Of a stretch of DNA of 64,000 bases, positions 1-11,417 are shown one piece after another. The position numbers were made by a program, and so were the translations under genes. The first letter of the stretch is position 1, and the number at the start of each line of letters is the position of its first letter. A model generated the notes under the pieces. The model saw only the letters and a list, made by a program, of their open reading frames with translations. It did no database searches and was not told the DNA's origin. The DNA is from Purpureocillium takamizusanense. Lineage: Eukaryota; Ascomycota; Sordariomycetes; Hypocreales; Ophiocordycipitaceae. The stretch lies in assembly GCF_022605165.1 (NCBI RefSeq), contig NC_063071.1:682001-746000 (forward strand), given 5' to 3'.

Positions 1-432
1 ATGGCGATTTTGGACCGGTAGACGGGCAGCTGGGAGGCGTTTGGGTTGCCGCAGTCGGAGCCGAACTCGGAGGGGATGAAGCGCTTGACGCCGGCGGCGA
101 TGGAGGCCTCGATGAGGCCGAGCTGGAGGTCCATGGCGGCGGTGGTTAGGGCCGAGACGACGGCGTCCTGGCCGGCGAGGGCGGTGGTTAGGTCGGGAAT
201 GGAGGAGTAGTCGACGCGGAGGACCCTGACCGACGGGGGGAACTCGGCGTTGGAGGAGGATCGGGTGAGAACTGTCACGTTGAATAGGTTGGACTCTATG
301 ATTTCTTTGAGAATCGGAGCGCCCAAGTCTCCGGAGGCCTATACATGTATGGTGTTAGTTGGATGCCGATTTGGACAGGCGAAGAGCAGCGTGCCGTACC
401 CCTGCGATGGCAACGTTGCGAATGGAGCCCAT
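1..432 (-). CDS. NmrA-like / isoflavone-reductase-like NAD(P)-binding protein (3' end outside window)
   Basis: Partial gene reading leftward off the window edge. Exon 1 is 432-400 and exon 2 runs from 338 to the edge, with a 61-nt GT-AG intron at 399-339. Splicing joins NVAIAG to ASGDLGAPIL and so creates an intact Rossmann dinucleotide-binding motif (GASGDLG). Further on, the motif RFIPSEFG is typical of fungal NmrA-like/isoflavone-reductase-like proteins. Family members bind NAD(P) and act either as small-molecule reductases or as redox-sensing regulators; which applies here cannot be told without the C-terminal half. The gene diverges from the Zn2Cys6 regulator 634 bp away, a layout that often means the regulator controls its neighbour (inference). 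The start codon is the first ATG that keeps the motif in frame. Confidence 0.88.
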
Positions 433-1066
433 GATGACGGTTCAATGTGCTGAATAATGAAGAACAAATTATGAACTTGGGTTCTGTCTTTCGATCAACA
501 AGGTAAAGTTGAAGATGAGAGTAATCGCGTTGGACCAGATTTACTTCATGTTCGTAGACTGTGAATGAACCGCGATATATATATATATAAGTCTCCGTCA
601 CCGACACACAAGGCAAACGTATACCACTACAAGGTTCGAGGAATACCACATTATTCATCCAAACAACAGTCAATAATTGGGGCCCTTGCGTACTGCTGGC
701 CCCTGCGGACCCGGCCGTAGTTAGATGGTATATTGGACCCTGGCCCGGCCTGGTGTAAGTGCGGGCGCGGACGCGGGCGCGGACGCCAAACCCAATCAGG
801 ACATGCCGGACCCCGTTCAACTACATGCCTCGATTCATCAGCCATGGCCCGCCTCGGACGAAACAGTCAGTCACCCCATTCATGCCCAGGCTTTCCTTTT
901 TTTCAAGCTCCCAGATGATCCGGTCATCCACAAGGCAAGGCAATTCATTACTCGTCTATCACGAAACTAGGATCCAGACATCGTCACACTGAGGGAGGTC
1001 CCGTCCGCACAGCGTCCGCACTTGCATGTCACATCGGCATCGGCATCGGCATCCCCGGGGTGAGCG
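433..1066. promoter_or_regulatory. Divergent intergenic region between NmrA-like gene and Zn2Cys6 regulator
   Basis: No gene seen. It must hold both promoters. A pure (AT)n run lies at 575-589, and a GGCATC triplication (CATCGGCATCGGCATCGGC) sits just before the regulator's start codon. No specific operator could be assigned. Confidence 0.5.
575..589. repeat. (AT)n dinucleotide run
   Basis: Uninterrupted alternating AT/TA over about 15 bp in the shared promoter region. Confidence 0.8.
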
Positions 1067-2976
1067 ATGACGGTGGTAGTACCCGCCATCATGCCCACGG
1101 CCATGGCCCAGGCCTGTCTGCGGTGCAAGACGCAGAAGCGAAAGTGCGATCGGCTTCTGCCCGTGTGTTCCCTATGCCGGAGGTGAGTGCAACCGATACA
1201 CGTCTGCTGGCGAGCAAGTCATGGATGGACGAAGCCAAGCCCATCAAAACTACACGCGCCCCCACATACACAGCCAGAAACTGAGCGCGATGGGGGCACA
1301 CACCCTTTTGCATCATCAGACTGAACCGGAGCTGCTGCTACGCGGGACCCGACGCCGTGGGCCCCCGTCCGCTGCCCGTCCCCGACCTGCTCGACCTGAC
1401 CCTCGCAAACATCGGCCACACCCTCGAGGGCCAAGTCTCGGCCATCATCGGCCCCCCGCCGCGCGTTCTCGCCGCCGCCCAGGCGTACTTCCGCACCGTC
1501 CACCCCTGGTTGCCCGTCGTGGCGGAGGATGCGTACCTAGGACAGCTGTCCGCCTGCCGGACGCAGCCGATGCGTGCGAGCTTTGGCCTGCTCACGCTCA
1601 GTATGTACCTTGTCTGCGCTGAAACCCTGCCCGTAGACGGGGAACGACGAGAGCAGCAGCAGCAGCAGCAGCGGGAGAGACCAGAAGTTACTGCGCGGAC
1701 GAAGGCTCTGTACGCGCTGCTCAAGAGCTTTGTCGGGATGCTCGAGGCACTGCAGGACGACGACGTTGACGACGACAACTCCCCCTCCTTGGTCGAGATA
1801 CTGCAGAGCAGGCTCCTCCTCTCCGTCTTTGAGATGGGACACGGCCTGTCCCCCGCGGCGTACGTTTCCACGGGGGCCAATGTCCGGGTGGCGGTATGCC
1901 TCGGCGCGGATGCAGCGTCGTCGGGCCGCCGGCGGCAAAACACGCCTCAGCCCGCGGGGCACGCTGCCTCTGCCCAGCAAGCGTGGCGTGGCGTTGTCAT
2001 CGCCAACAGGTAGGCTATATGGCCGGAGTCCCCATCGAGCTGTGACCTCGAACCGACGTCGTGATTGATGCTCAGAGCCGTGACAGATATGCCACCCTCC
2101 TAAGCGGCAGAGGCTCATGCCCCCCACCGAAACCATCATCCCTTGAAGTGGACGAGCACACCTTTGTACGTGTAGGCATCAAACCTTCCGGTCAAGCCAG
2201 GGGCTAACCAGGACGCAGGGGCTCAACGTCCACACAACCCCATCGCAAATAGACTCCTTTACCAGGCTCGCCCACGCATCGCGGCTCCTCGAGCAGGTGC
2301 TCGCCCACATCCACGAGACGACGCCGCATCACGAGTTCAACACCGCAGAGGCGTTCCAGATCATCAAGACGGCCACGGCGTTCATGCAGACGTTTTCAGA
2401 CGGAGACCCCGCGGAGAACGCCATTTTGTCCAGTGCCATGGCCGTCTGCCGGAGGTGAGCTCCAGTCCCTGTCGGCAACCGAAGCTTCTTCCCCTCATTT
2501 CACTGTACCACCGCCGTGCTAATCGGAGTATTTTGTCTTGCACCTCAGTGCGGTGATGGAGATTCTGGAGTTTGGATCGCGCGTCGTGCAGCCAGATAGC
2601 GAGTTCTGCAACAGGGCCTCGGTGAATATGCTCAAGACTGTGGTCGAGGAACTCGTGCACGGCGCCTCACGCCTCCTTTCCAGCCCGTCTGTGGTGAGGA
2701 CTGAGTCCTTGTCGGTGTTCATCGCTCATCCGCTGTACAAGGCGGCCATGGTATATCTCCGTGACTTGACCGAGTCGGATCGCATGGAGATGGGGCCGTC
2801 AATCAAGCCCCTACGAGACGTTCTCTTGTTAATCGGCAAGCGGTGGGCGGCTGCTGGTACGTTTCAGGACCGGGCGGCCTCATGCTATTGCCCGTTGTGC
2901 GAGTGCTAACCCTCTCGACCTAGGGCGGTATATCGACGAGATTGACCGCTTTCAAAAGTATAGTGAAACTAGGTAA
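1067..2976 (+). CDS. Zn(II)2Cys6 fungal transcription factor
   Basis: Six exons: 1067-1182, 1320-2009, 2087-2165, 2219-2454, 2549-2856, 2924-2976 (493 aa). All junctions are GT-AG and keep frame. The N-terminus carries a binuclear zinc cluster with cysteines at residues 17, 20, 27, 34, 37 and 44 (CX2CX6CX6CX2CX6C); the first intron splits the codon after the fifth cysteine's CRR. A short glutamine run, a DDDVDDD acidic stretch and a helical effector-like region follow. Such proteins are nuclear DNA-binding activators or repressors, usually specific to a pathway. The cluster is followed by a sequence resembling regulators of secondary-metabolite clusters (inference). A second in-frame ATG at 1091 could also start translation. 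Its position between an NmrA-like reductase and an alpha/beta hydrolase suggests these may be targets. Confidence 0.9.
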
Positions 2977-3942
2977 TTAAGCAGTCTCGTTTTTCAATCT
3001 ATACTCTGGGAGTCGAGCGGCCGATGAGTAAACTGTATAATAAATGTATATTAGAGCATGGCAATGGCCATTCCTCTTGCAATTTTGTTCCAGGTCAAGC
3101 TCGCACCCCCCGGGAGGCGTGTGTGCGTGTAAATGCGAGGATGAGGGCATCGCAGAGGCGCATAGCTACAAGAGCGGAGCTATTTTCGCATATACATAAA
3201 GATCAGTTCCTTTGTTTATTATAAGAAATCAACACCTGCTATGTAGTTCTCCGACGTTGCAGGTCACGAACATTGACGAATCGAAATCATTTTTCCGCCC
3301 ATGCGTACCTAAACACACGCCACTCCGCCGGCATCACCGGCGTCGCCGCAGGGACGGAACCCCGGCTGTTCGGGCTCGATAGGTGGTCCCATCCCGGACC
3401 CGGAGGGCCGCTAAGTCCGCACCGAACCGCAAGTCCGTTACTCCGCATATGGCCACCGGCAAAGGGGGCCCCTATCGCCACATTCAGACGCGTTCCGTCT
3501 TACAAGCTTCACCTATTAGCAGCCAGTCCACTAGCCGCCCAGCACCGGGACTCGCGTGCAGGCACATACTCAAGACTCCAAGAGGGCGATACCGAGCGGA
3601 GGAGAGGGAAAGAAGCGGACTCGTGCGTCGGCGGGGTGGCGGCGGCGGCGGCTGCTCGTCAGCGTGCGTGGAAGTCGCTACTGCTGACGTGGATACGCGG
3701 CATGGAATCATGGACGGCTGGCGCGCGTCAACCTTGCAAAATCTCACCTCACCCACCCACTCAACCGGCAGATACACCACATCTCTCAGACATTCATCAA
3801 GATATTTGAACAACCAAACTTCCCAGTCTGCAGCTCCCCCGATCTTCACGATGACCCCGTGCCTCACATCTGCCCCCTTCCTCCAACAACCACCACTCTC
3901 ACCACCACTCTCACCACCACCCTCACCACCACCACCGCCATC
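2977..3942. other. Intergenic region upstream of alpha/beta hydrolase
   Basis: No convincing gene. The last 60 bp before the hydrolase start are a (CAC/ACC)-rich repeat tract; the rest shows only short shadow ORFs. Confidence 0.5.
3884..3937. repeat. ACC/CTC trinucleotide-rich tract in hydrolase 5' leader
   Basis: Imperfect tandem ACCACC/ACTCTC units end six bases before the chosen ATG. The tract gives poly-threonine if read in frame, which argues that upstream non-ATG starts are not used. Confidence 0.7.
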
Positions 3943-5010
3943 ATGACCGCCTCAACGACGACCACAGCAAGAACCTACGCCCTCGACCGCCCCATCCTCG
4001 AGCACGGCGGCCCCGCCCACGTCCGGCAAGCCCTCCTCCCCGGCACTACCACCGCCCCTCGGGAACCCGCCAACTACGCCTTCTCCGCCCCCGACGGCAC
4101 GCGCCTCGTCTACCACGTCTGCGGCCACGGCCCCGAGCTCGTCCTCGGCACCTCCCCCGGCTGGGGCCCCGGCATCAACTACCTCGTCTCCGCGCTGCGG
4201 CCCCTCGCCGCCAGCGGGCGCGCCACCCTCGTCGTCCTGCAGACGCGCGGCACCGCGCCCTCGGGGCGTCCCGCCGACGAGTCGCGCATGGGATCGCGGC
4301 ACATGGCCGCCGACCTCGACGCCCTGCGGCGACACCTGCTCCTCGGCAACCACGACGGTAATGAAGATGATGAAGGACAAGAAGGAAGTCAAGGTACAGG
4401 CGACAGGCCCGTCACCGTCATCGGGCACTCCAACGGCGGGGCCATCGCCCTCGCCTACGCCGCCGACTTCCCCTCGCACTGCGCCCGCGCCGTCCTCCTC
4501 GGCGCGCAGGTCATCGGCGCCGCCGACCAGGGCCCCATCTTCATGCGCGCCCTCGCCGCCCGCGAGTCCGACCCGCGCTTCGCCCCCGCCGTCGCGCGCT
4601 TCCGCAGCATCCTCGGCGCCGAGGCGGGCTTCGACTCCGACGCGGACCTGACGAGCTTCATCGAGGCCGTCCTGCCGCTCTACTTTTACGGGCCCGAGCG
4701 CGGCGGCGTCGCGCAGTTCGCCGCCGACGCCGGCGACCCGCTCGTCGTGCAGAACTGGCCCAACGCCAAGCAGAGGGCCGCCGACGCGCAGCCCGAGGCC
4801 AACGTCATCGGCGATTTGAGTAGAGTCACGGCCGACGTGCTGCTCGTGTCGGGCCGCGACGACTTCATCTGCAGCGTGGAGGCGAGCGCGCAGGCGAGGG
4901 AGGCCATCGGGCCCAGGGCGAGGCACGTCGTGTACGAAGAGTGCGGGCACATGGCCTGGATCGAGAAGAGGGACGAGTTTTTCAAGGACCTGCTGGCCTT
5001 TTTGCCCTGA
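3943..5010 (+). CDS. Alpha/beta hydrolase fold protein
   Basis: Single-exon gene of 355 aa. The nucleophile elbow GHSNGG puts the catalytic serine near residue 163. A late SGRDD motif supplies the probable acid (about 306-307), and CGH supplies the histidine (about 336), so the triad looks complete. The N-terminal half shows the oxyanion-side strand pattern GHGPELVLGTSPGWGPG, which is close to proline-iminopeptidase/epoxide-hydrolase-like members of the fold. A low-complexity acidic insert (NEDDEGQEGSQ) lies just before the nucleophile strand. There is no signal peptide, so it is probably cytosolic. The substrate is not predictable. The start is the first ATG, in good context, after a repeat-rich leader. 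It may belong to the group of genes at the left edge with the reductase and the regulator. Confidence 0.88.
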   Translation: MTASTTTTARTYALDRPILEHGGPAHVRQALLPGTTTAPREPANYAFSAPDGTRLVYHVCGHGPELVLGTSPGWGPGINYLVSALRPLAASGRATLVVLQTRGTAPSGRPADESRMGSRHMAADLDALRRHLLLGNHDGNEDDEGQEGSQGTGDRPVTVIGHSNGGAIALAYAADFPSHCARAVLLGAQVIGAADQGPIFMRALAARESDPRFAPAVARFRSILGAEAGFDSDADLTSFIEAVLPLYFYGPERGGVAQFAADAGDPLVVQNWPNAKQRAADAQPEANVIGDLSRVTADVLLVSGRDDFICSVEASAQAREAIGPRARHVVYEECGHMAWIEKRDEFFKDLLAFLP

Positions 5011-5344
5011 ACGAGGGGGTCGCCCCCCAGGTTACGAGACTTGCAAAAAGTTGAGATGAGAATGACATGTTTATGCTCGCGCGTGCTGGTTTGTTTGCGA
5101 GATAACAACACTGTTGTTGACCGTGTCTTCACCATGATGTAAAGGGGTGGGGTACACACATCATATTCGTACAAGCAGCTTTGTTTTTTATCTTGGTGGT
5201 CGTGATATTCGAGCTCGTGATAATCTAATTCTAACTTGGTACATGCATTCGCTCCAAAGAAACAAACCCATGTCTGGAACATGTCTCGCTATTTCAATTC
5301 CCACGTGCACAGCATCCACTCGTCCCGCAGGCAACTCGCCCAAC
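5011..5344. other. Convergent intergenic region
   Basis: 3' flanks of the hydrolase and the MscS-like gene; nothing else seen. Confidence 0.5.
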
Positions 5345-8032
5345 TCAGACAATAGCATCGTCCTGCTGACTCTTTGTCCCGCTGCGTGCCCGCCCAAAGA
5401 TGCGCGCGCGCGTCGACTGCGTGTGCGACTCCCGCGAGTTCTTAGACACGGTGGGCGCGAGCGCCGACGTCGACGCCCGACCCTCGGCGGCGGCGGCGGC
5501 GTCCTTCTCCCGCTCAAAAGCCCGGTCCTTTTCCTTGATGGACGCCATGCGCTGCGCCACGAGGTGGTCCCTGCGGCTGTCAAAGACATCCTGGAAGCCC
5601 AGGATGGCCTCCTCGTTGGTCGTCGGCAGGCGCTGCCCGCCGCGCACGCTGCTGCCGCGCCGCCGAGACATGGCCATGTGCGCCGACGGCGCCGGCGGCG
5701 GGCCGTAGTCGTCGTGATGCGGCGGCTGCGAGGAAGCCGGCTGTGGCGGCGCGCCGGCCCAGTACAGGGGGTAGTCGCGGCTGCCGCCGGGGTCGACGCG
5801 CAGAGGAGCCTGGATGCCGAGCGACGCCATCTGGTACATGAGCTCCGTGACGAACCGATTGTGCCTGTTAAGCCGGAGCAGTTCGTTCTGGAAGTTGCTC
5901 TTGTGCATGAAGATCATGTTCATGTGGCATGAGCGCACCTGGTCCAGCGACGTCATCTCGGTGATGATGGTGGGCTGGTAGTCGCGCTTGTTCTGCTGGC
6001 AAAAGTCGAGCATGCGGGCCTTGAGCTCGTCAATCATCTCGCCAGGCGTGCCGAAGCGCATCTCGAGCGGGATGACGTCGGCCAGACCGTTGGAGCGGCG
6101 CTGGTTCAGGATGAAGAGGGTATTGAGCAGCGAGTTGGGCGCCTGAACGATGTGGCCCTGCATCTTCTTGAACTCGGTATAGAGTAGGGATATTTCGGTC
6201 ACGTAGTAGTCGTCGCCCGTCATCTTGTCGCCGGTGGAGCCGTAGACGGTGACGCGGTCGCCCACGTCAAAGGGGTGCTTGATGAAGACAAAGATGATGG
6301 ACTGGAGAAACTCCTGCGCCGTCGCCTGCAGCACCCAGGCGAGGCCCAGGACCGAGGTGCTGGCGGACGCGAGGCCCGCGGCGGCGGAACCCGACAGGAT
6401 CGAGACGAAGACGATGACGGCGATGATGACGATGATGAACAAGAAGACCTTGTCGAGCTTCTGGATGACCGAGTCCAGGTCCTTGAGGGACGCGGCGATG
6501 GCCTTTTTCTCCAGGTGGATCTCGTTGCAGACGGCTTCAAACTCCTCTATCGAAATGTCGCCGTTGAGGTCCTTGTCGAAGACGCCAAAGGCGGCGTCAA
6601 TCTCCTCCTGCGTCTCAAAGGCCTTCTTCAAGTCGTCGGGGTAGACCGTATCTCGCCCCTCGGTGATCAAGCTCCGGTAGATGAGACGGGCGAGGGTGGC
6701 GGCCGAGGCGGTACTGCGCAACAGCTCCGAGACGACTCTTTTCGGCTGGTTGACGTTGACCTTGCGGCCGATGAAGTCGTTGCCGACCCTGTTGGCGACG
6801 TAGCCGACCTTGCCGAGGACCTGGCGGGCGTTGTCGTGGAACGTCTGCAGGGGCGTCTGGGCGCCGCTGGTGTTGGGCCCCGTGTTGCCCTGCCAAAAGG
6901 CGTCGGTGGTTTCGAGGTTGGCCTTGGCGAAGGAGAAGAGGTGGACGAGCTGGCGGACGTCCGACTTGTTGTTCTCGATGCGGGTGCTGTAGGTGCGCTG
7001 GTGGAAGGTGGTGGCGATCCACTGGATGCAAACCTTTTCGGCAAAGTTCAGCGTCGCGAGCACGAAGAGGGCGATGATGACCTTGTAGACGACGTCGGTC
7101 CAGCCGGCACCGCCCTCGCCGCTGCCCGTGTGGCCATTGTTGGTGGGCTTGAAGGAGATGAGGATGGCCAGGAACCAGAGGAAGAGGGCCATGTGCAGCT
7201 CGAGCTGATGGCCAATGTCCCTCCACTTTTTGGCGTTGGTCGAGCCGGCGATGCGCGCCAGGCTATAGAGGAGATGAGGCAGGAGGCTCGTGATGAGGCG
7301 TGAGATCCACAGCGTGCACCACACAATCTCGAGCCAGATGCCGAACCACAGGAGCTCGACGCCGCCGGGTCCGCCGACGAGCTTCTCGTCAGGGTTGAAG
7401 CGCAGGCCGCCGAGGAGGACGGGGATGAGCAGCAGGATGGCGCCGGGGAACAGATATAGCAGGTAGCGGACGCCGCGAGGGAACTTTTTGAGGAAGAGCC
7501 ACAGCTTGTAGAGGGCGGCGTCCTCGTTCTTGTGCTTGACCGTCTCCTCCTTGGGGGCGGACTGGTTGAAGGCATCCTCGGGCTCGGGACGGTGGCTCCG
7601 GCCCTTAGACTTGGAGGCCAGCTCGTCCTGTTCCTGGTTGGAGATGAGGCGCTCGGCGCGTAGTAGTTCGAGGTCGTCGCCGAGGCGCGTGTCCTCGGCG
7701 CGCTGGCCCGAGGGGGAGAAGGGCTCGTTGACGTGCGAGTCGGGGCCGGCGGCGAGGGTGTTGAAGGTGTCGAGCGAGGGGGGGTTGCGCTTCTCGTCGA
7801 ATTCGTCAGAGTGCTGGGGGTATTGCTGGTGATGATACTGATGCTGGTGTTGCTGGAGAGGTTGCGACGCATGAGCCGGCGCACTGACATCTACGTCCTG
7901 CAACGGGGGAAAGGCCGCCATTTCCTCGGCATCGTCGTGCTCTTCATATTCCGAAGCGCGTTGGGGTTGGTGCGCGGGCTGGCGCTCAGGCTCATGCCCC
8001 GGCTTATGCTGGGGCTCCGTCGAACCTGCCAT
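5345..8032 (-). CDS. MscS-like mechanosensitive channel with EF-hand (Msy1/Msy2 type)
   Basis: Uninterrupted 895-aa protein. A hydrophilic, His/Gln-rich N-terminus (about 1-170) is followed by four hydrophobic segments near 188-208, 225-250, 280-293 and 315-333. An EF-hand loop (DKDLNGDISIEEF, 486-498) then precedes two membrane segments near 529-547 and 556-580. The pore-lining helix and beta domain (KHPFDVGDRVTVYG) follow. This order, with the EF-hand just before the MscS core, is that of the fungal Msy1/Msy2 proteins, which sit in ER membranes and shape calcium responses to hypo-osmotic shock (family knowledge). The C-terminus is basic and low in complexity. Its length is normal for the family. 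Confidence in the family is high; which paralogue it is cannot be said. Confidence 0.95.
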   Translation of the reverse strand: MAGSTEPQHKPGHEPERQPAHQPQRASEYEEHDDAEEMAAFPPLQDVDVSAPAHASQPLQQHQHQYHHQQYPQHSDEFDEKRNPPSLDTFNTLAAGPDSHVNEPFSPSGQRAEDTRLGDDLELLRAERLISNQEQDELASKSKGRSHRPEPEDAFNQSAPKEETVKHKNEDAALYKLWLFLKKFPRGVRYLLYLFPGAILLLIPVLLGGLRFNPDEKLVGGPGGVELLWFGIWLEIVWCTLWISRLITSLLPHLLYSLARIAGSTNAKKWRDIGHQLELHMALFLWFLAILISFKPTNNGHTGSGEGGAGWTDVVYKVIIALFVLATLNFAEKVCIQWIATTFHQRTYSTRIENNKSDVRQLVHLFSFAKANLETTDAFWQGNTGPNTSGAQTPLQTFHDNARQVLGKVGYVANRVGNDFIGRKVNVNQPKRVVSELLRSTASAATLARLIYRSLITEGRDTVYPDDLKKAFETQEEIDAAFGVFDKDLNGDISIEEFEAVCNEIHLEKKAIAASLKDLDSVIQKLDKVFLFIIVIIAVIVFVSILSGSAAAGLASASTSVLGLAWVLQATAQEFLQSIIFVFIKHPFDVGDRVTVYGSTGDKMTGDDYYVTEISLLYTEFKKMQGHIVQAPNSLLNTLFILNQRRSNGLADVIPLEMRFGTPGEMIDELKARMLDFCQQNKRDYQPTIITEMTSLDQVRSCHMNMIFMHKSNFQNELLRLNRHNRFVTELMYQMASLGIQAPLRVDPGGSRDYPLYWAGAPPQPASSQPPHHDDYGPPPAPSAHMAMSRRRGSSVRGGQRLPTTNEEAILGFQDVFDSRRDHLVAQRMASIKEKDRAFEREKDAAAAAEGRASTSALAPTVSKNSRESHTQSTRARIFGRARSGTKSQQDDAIV

Positions 8033-9974
8033 GCTAGGAGGCCTTTATCGCAGTAGACGACCGAGGTGCATTCGGGCAAAAAGTTTTGAGATAATGGAAG
8101 GGATTCGAGTCGTCAATACCGGTGAGGTCAGCCAAGCGAGCGACGGCTTGACCTGTTGCCCTCGACGACAAGTGAAGAAAGGGAAAAGAAAACGTGGAGA
8201 GAAAGTAGAGCGGAGGATTCGGAAAGCCCTCAGGCGATTGACAAGTGACAGGGCTCCTCTACCCTGCCAGCAGTGACAGACAGACAGCTCACGCCGATCC
8301 GTGGTGTTTGCTGTCGCCGTCGCCGGGTGGAGGCAATGACGAAATGGCCGGCGGGCGAAGTGGGTATCTTGGGTTGCGCGTCCGCGTGTTATAGGACGGG
8401 TCGAGTGCAGGCGAAAGAAAAGGGACGAAGCGAATGGGATTGAAGCGAGAGAGCGGAGGAAGAATCGTTGGAAGAAGAGAGGGCCCGAAGGCGCGATAAG
8501 GATGTTGGGCGCGCGACCAAGGGAGATGGATGGGATGGGAGATGTTGAAAGGGAATAAGAACAGAATCTTCTTGACTCGAGAGACTTATTGCTGCTCGAG
8601 TCGGGAGCGCGGACCGTCTCGATAAGGTTCGGCAGGAGCCCTCTGCTCTAAGGCCTCTTCACAATATACTGTACGGGGAAGCCGGGGATAAAGCCCGCCC
8701 GGCCATAGGTACGTTCCCCCCATTGCGCTGCTGCCGCAAAAGCCCTCGCCCAGGGGCAAGCAGTAGGTAGATTGTAGGGTGAATGGATGGAGGGAACCTC
8801 TAGTGGGAAAGAAGGCTGTGACGTGCGATTCGCCCCCCCGAACCACAGGCTAAAGCGACGGACAGTGGAGAGGGCGCATCCACCGACCGCCCAAGAAGGT
8901 ATCCCGTCCTTGGCCGTTCCCTTGGCCGGCCAGTGGTTTGTGTCGCGAAGCCGATTAGCACTGGGACATGTGGAACCGGCCGGCGGCGGCGCGGTGGGAC
9001 GGTGGTGGGTGGTGGTGGTGGTCCAAGTTTGAGGACTCCATCCGCCTCCGCGCCGAGATCTCAGGGCAGGTTTTGTTCCTTGCACGGACGGGACGGGGGA
9101 TCGGGAGTTGCACGGCGCCGCTTCCAGTGGCGGGAGGAGTTTGACGGGGGGGTTCCACTGTGCGACCCGAGTGTCGTCACCCGGGCGTGCTGCAGTTGAC
9201 CTCGGAGCCCGTACTGGGTTACTTTACCACGGGGGCGGACAGGCCTGACGGGAGGTAGCCGGGCTGCCTGCCCTCCACTGTAACCCGCCCTGCGAGCACG
9301 GAGTACAGTGCCACGCGTGCTGCAGTCGCAGCATGGATCCCACCAGATGGGCTCCAGATCTGGGGTGCATCGCGATGGAAAACCGCGCAGCCTGCGATTG
9401 AAAAAGTCTGCCCGATAAGCTGCATAAACAACGGCGGGAAAAAAAAGATGGCACATAGATCCAGGGCGACGTTGAAGCTAGCCAGTTGGTTGCATCATGC
9501 AGGTACATGCGCCTCGCCTCGCCTCCGACCCGACGCCGCCCAAGCCACCAACGCCCATCAACGGGATGGGGCGCCCGCCCGAATTTGCACCGCCAGAGCA
9601 TGTCTCTCTCTAAGACCTTAGTAGTATGAAGTAGAAGCATATTCGTTACTCCGCTCTGTGAAACTCGAGTAGGAACGAAGCATAATAATGAAGAGAACTT
9701 TTCGCATCAACTAAAAAGGCTCGCCGCATAGACAGCCCTTCTTTAGGCCTCTTTCTTCTTCCTAAACTCCAGCAACAGCAGTCCCATGCTTGACTATCAA
9801 AATGTGTGATAGCTACCTCTGCGGCAAGACTTTTCTGTCTGCGAATATCTTATTCCTAGTACTCATAGTGATTTAGTGATCAAGTCTATTCATGGCACCC
9901 GCGAAACGAACTTGTTTGGCCCACCATGTCGCTCCCGATCTCTTCTGAACACACTTGCGCAGCCAAGCAAACCT

Positions 9975-10010
<36 letters not shown>
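9975..10010. repeat. (AGC)12 microsatellite
   Basis: Twelve consecutive AGC units. They encode poly-Ser, poly-Ala or poly-Gln in the plus frames and are the only reason for the long apparent ORFs around them. Confidence 0.9.
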
Positions 10011-10016
<6 letters not shown>

Positions 10017-10072
10017 GGCACATGCAATCGGGGTCCGTGGCTCGGTGATAGCAAAGCCATCCACACACCCAC

Positions 10073-10094
10073 ACATCCATCCATCCATCCATCG
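10073..10094. repeat. (CATC)n tetranucleotide repeat
   Basis: About five CATC units following a CACACCCACA stretch. Confidence 0.8.
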
Positions 10095-11417
10095 GGCCAC
10101 CCAATGCCATGCCCCTGGACCCATGCCACCCCTGCTGCTGGTGCACCGCACCATCTCTAATACCACCACTCCCGCGACGTCCTGTGCACGCCGCCGATCC
10201 GCTGTCAACGTGTCTCCAGCCGACGGGCCAGCCACCCGCCATGGGCAATCTACGGCCCACCCGCCAGACGCGTCATCTTTGGATCGCCGCCTGCCATCAT
10301 GAACTCCAATATCATCTTGGCCGTGTCCAACCACACAGTGCTGTAGACCTCTCGATTATTGTTTTATGCCTTCTTCGTATACCTAGCCGGGTGCATGTGA
10401 ATCCCTTCCCATTCTCCCACTATTCGAATTGCCACATTTACTATCGCTGGGAGCCCCTTGCAATGATAGGTGCTTTTCATATACACAGCAGGTGAATCAG
10501 GGTTCCATGTCTACGCAGTAACTTAGTACTTCGTATGCTATATTTGTCCAACCCCAGTCCCCTGTTCGCATCACAATGTGGGCTGCTTGCTCTCCGCTTA
10601 CGGAACTCTCGACGTCGCACATACCGTGTCGGTTGATAGATAGCAGTTGGCCATGCGCAGGGAGGACAGACAGACAATCTTGGCAAGATGGCTTCCCCCC
10701 AAATGCCGTGCGTGCGCGCGTCCACTCCTCCGTGCAGCACTCCGGGGGCCTTGGCATGCCCGGCGCATCTTTCGATACTATGAACTACTACCAGGGACGT
10801 ACGAAGTACATGCGTGCAAAGCGCGGCAATTCTGCGCAAGGGGACTGCGAGACACACCAGCGGCCTTTACATGCAGCCCCTTACTTCAGACCTTCGACTC
10901 CATCAACGAACGACCTCATCACAAACGCGGGCGGCCATCAATTGGCAACCGAAACTTTCAACGCCGAATGGCCTCAGCAGTACCTTCGCTGCGCGATGAA
11001 ACATTTACAGACACAGTTCCTGCTAACCTCACCTCGATTCAGAATACCCCTTATAATTGACATATTCAACGTAGCTAAACGATGCTAAACGAAGAGGAAC
11101 ACAAACACGGCTCGATTGCGCTGACCTGACGTTTTCTTCCAGCCATGAGCCGCCACACACGTCCGTCAGAGTTAGGTAATGTCGCCGAGAGCACTCGATT
11201 GAGGGTCTTCCACTATCCCAAGTCCCTCAGCTAGGGAAGCCTCTAATGCAAGCTGTCGGATCGTGTTTGCAGAGATGCCGTCGCCGTACACTTATCCAAT
11301 GCACGAGTAGAGGCTATACATTTCAGGTCAGCCACGCGAAACCACTACCAGGCAGCAAGCTGCCCGCTAGCACAGCCAGTTGTTTCCCCAGCTTCAAACG
11401 AGGGGAGGGGGGCGTCT

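Larger units (their letters stand above)
8033..11417. other. Gene-poor 3.4 kb region
   Basis: No protein family was recognised on either strand. The open frames are short, lack splice-linked partners and look like shadows of GC-rich DNA. Contents noted: an (AGC)12 microsatellite at 9975-10010, a CATC run near 10073-10094, and two copies of the 9-mer TACTTCGTA (10527-10535 and, inverted, 10800-10808). A small or fast-evolving gene could still hide here. Confidence 0.45.

Noticed and set aside
3952..4950. Long minus-strand ORF (332 aa) opposite the alpha/beta hydrolase
   Set aside because: GC-rich antisense shadow of a gene with a complete catalytic triad; Gly/Ala/Val/Asp composition is typical of such shadows.
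6275..7303. Plus-strand 342-aa ORF opposite the MscS-like gene
   Set aside because: Antisense shadow; composition is DDD/EEE/GG-rich with no motif.
9890..10302. Several overlapping ORFs with poly-Leu, poly-Ala or poly-Ser
   Set aside because: They exist only because of the (AGC)12 and CATC repeats, on both strands and in several frames; no conserved sequence or splice partners.
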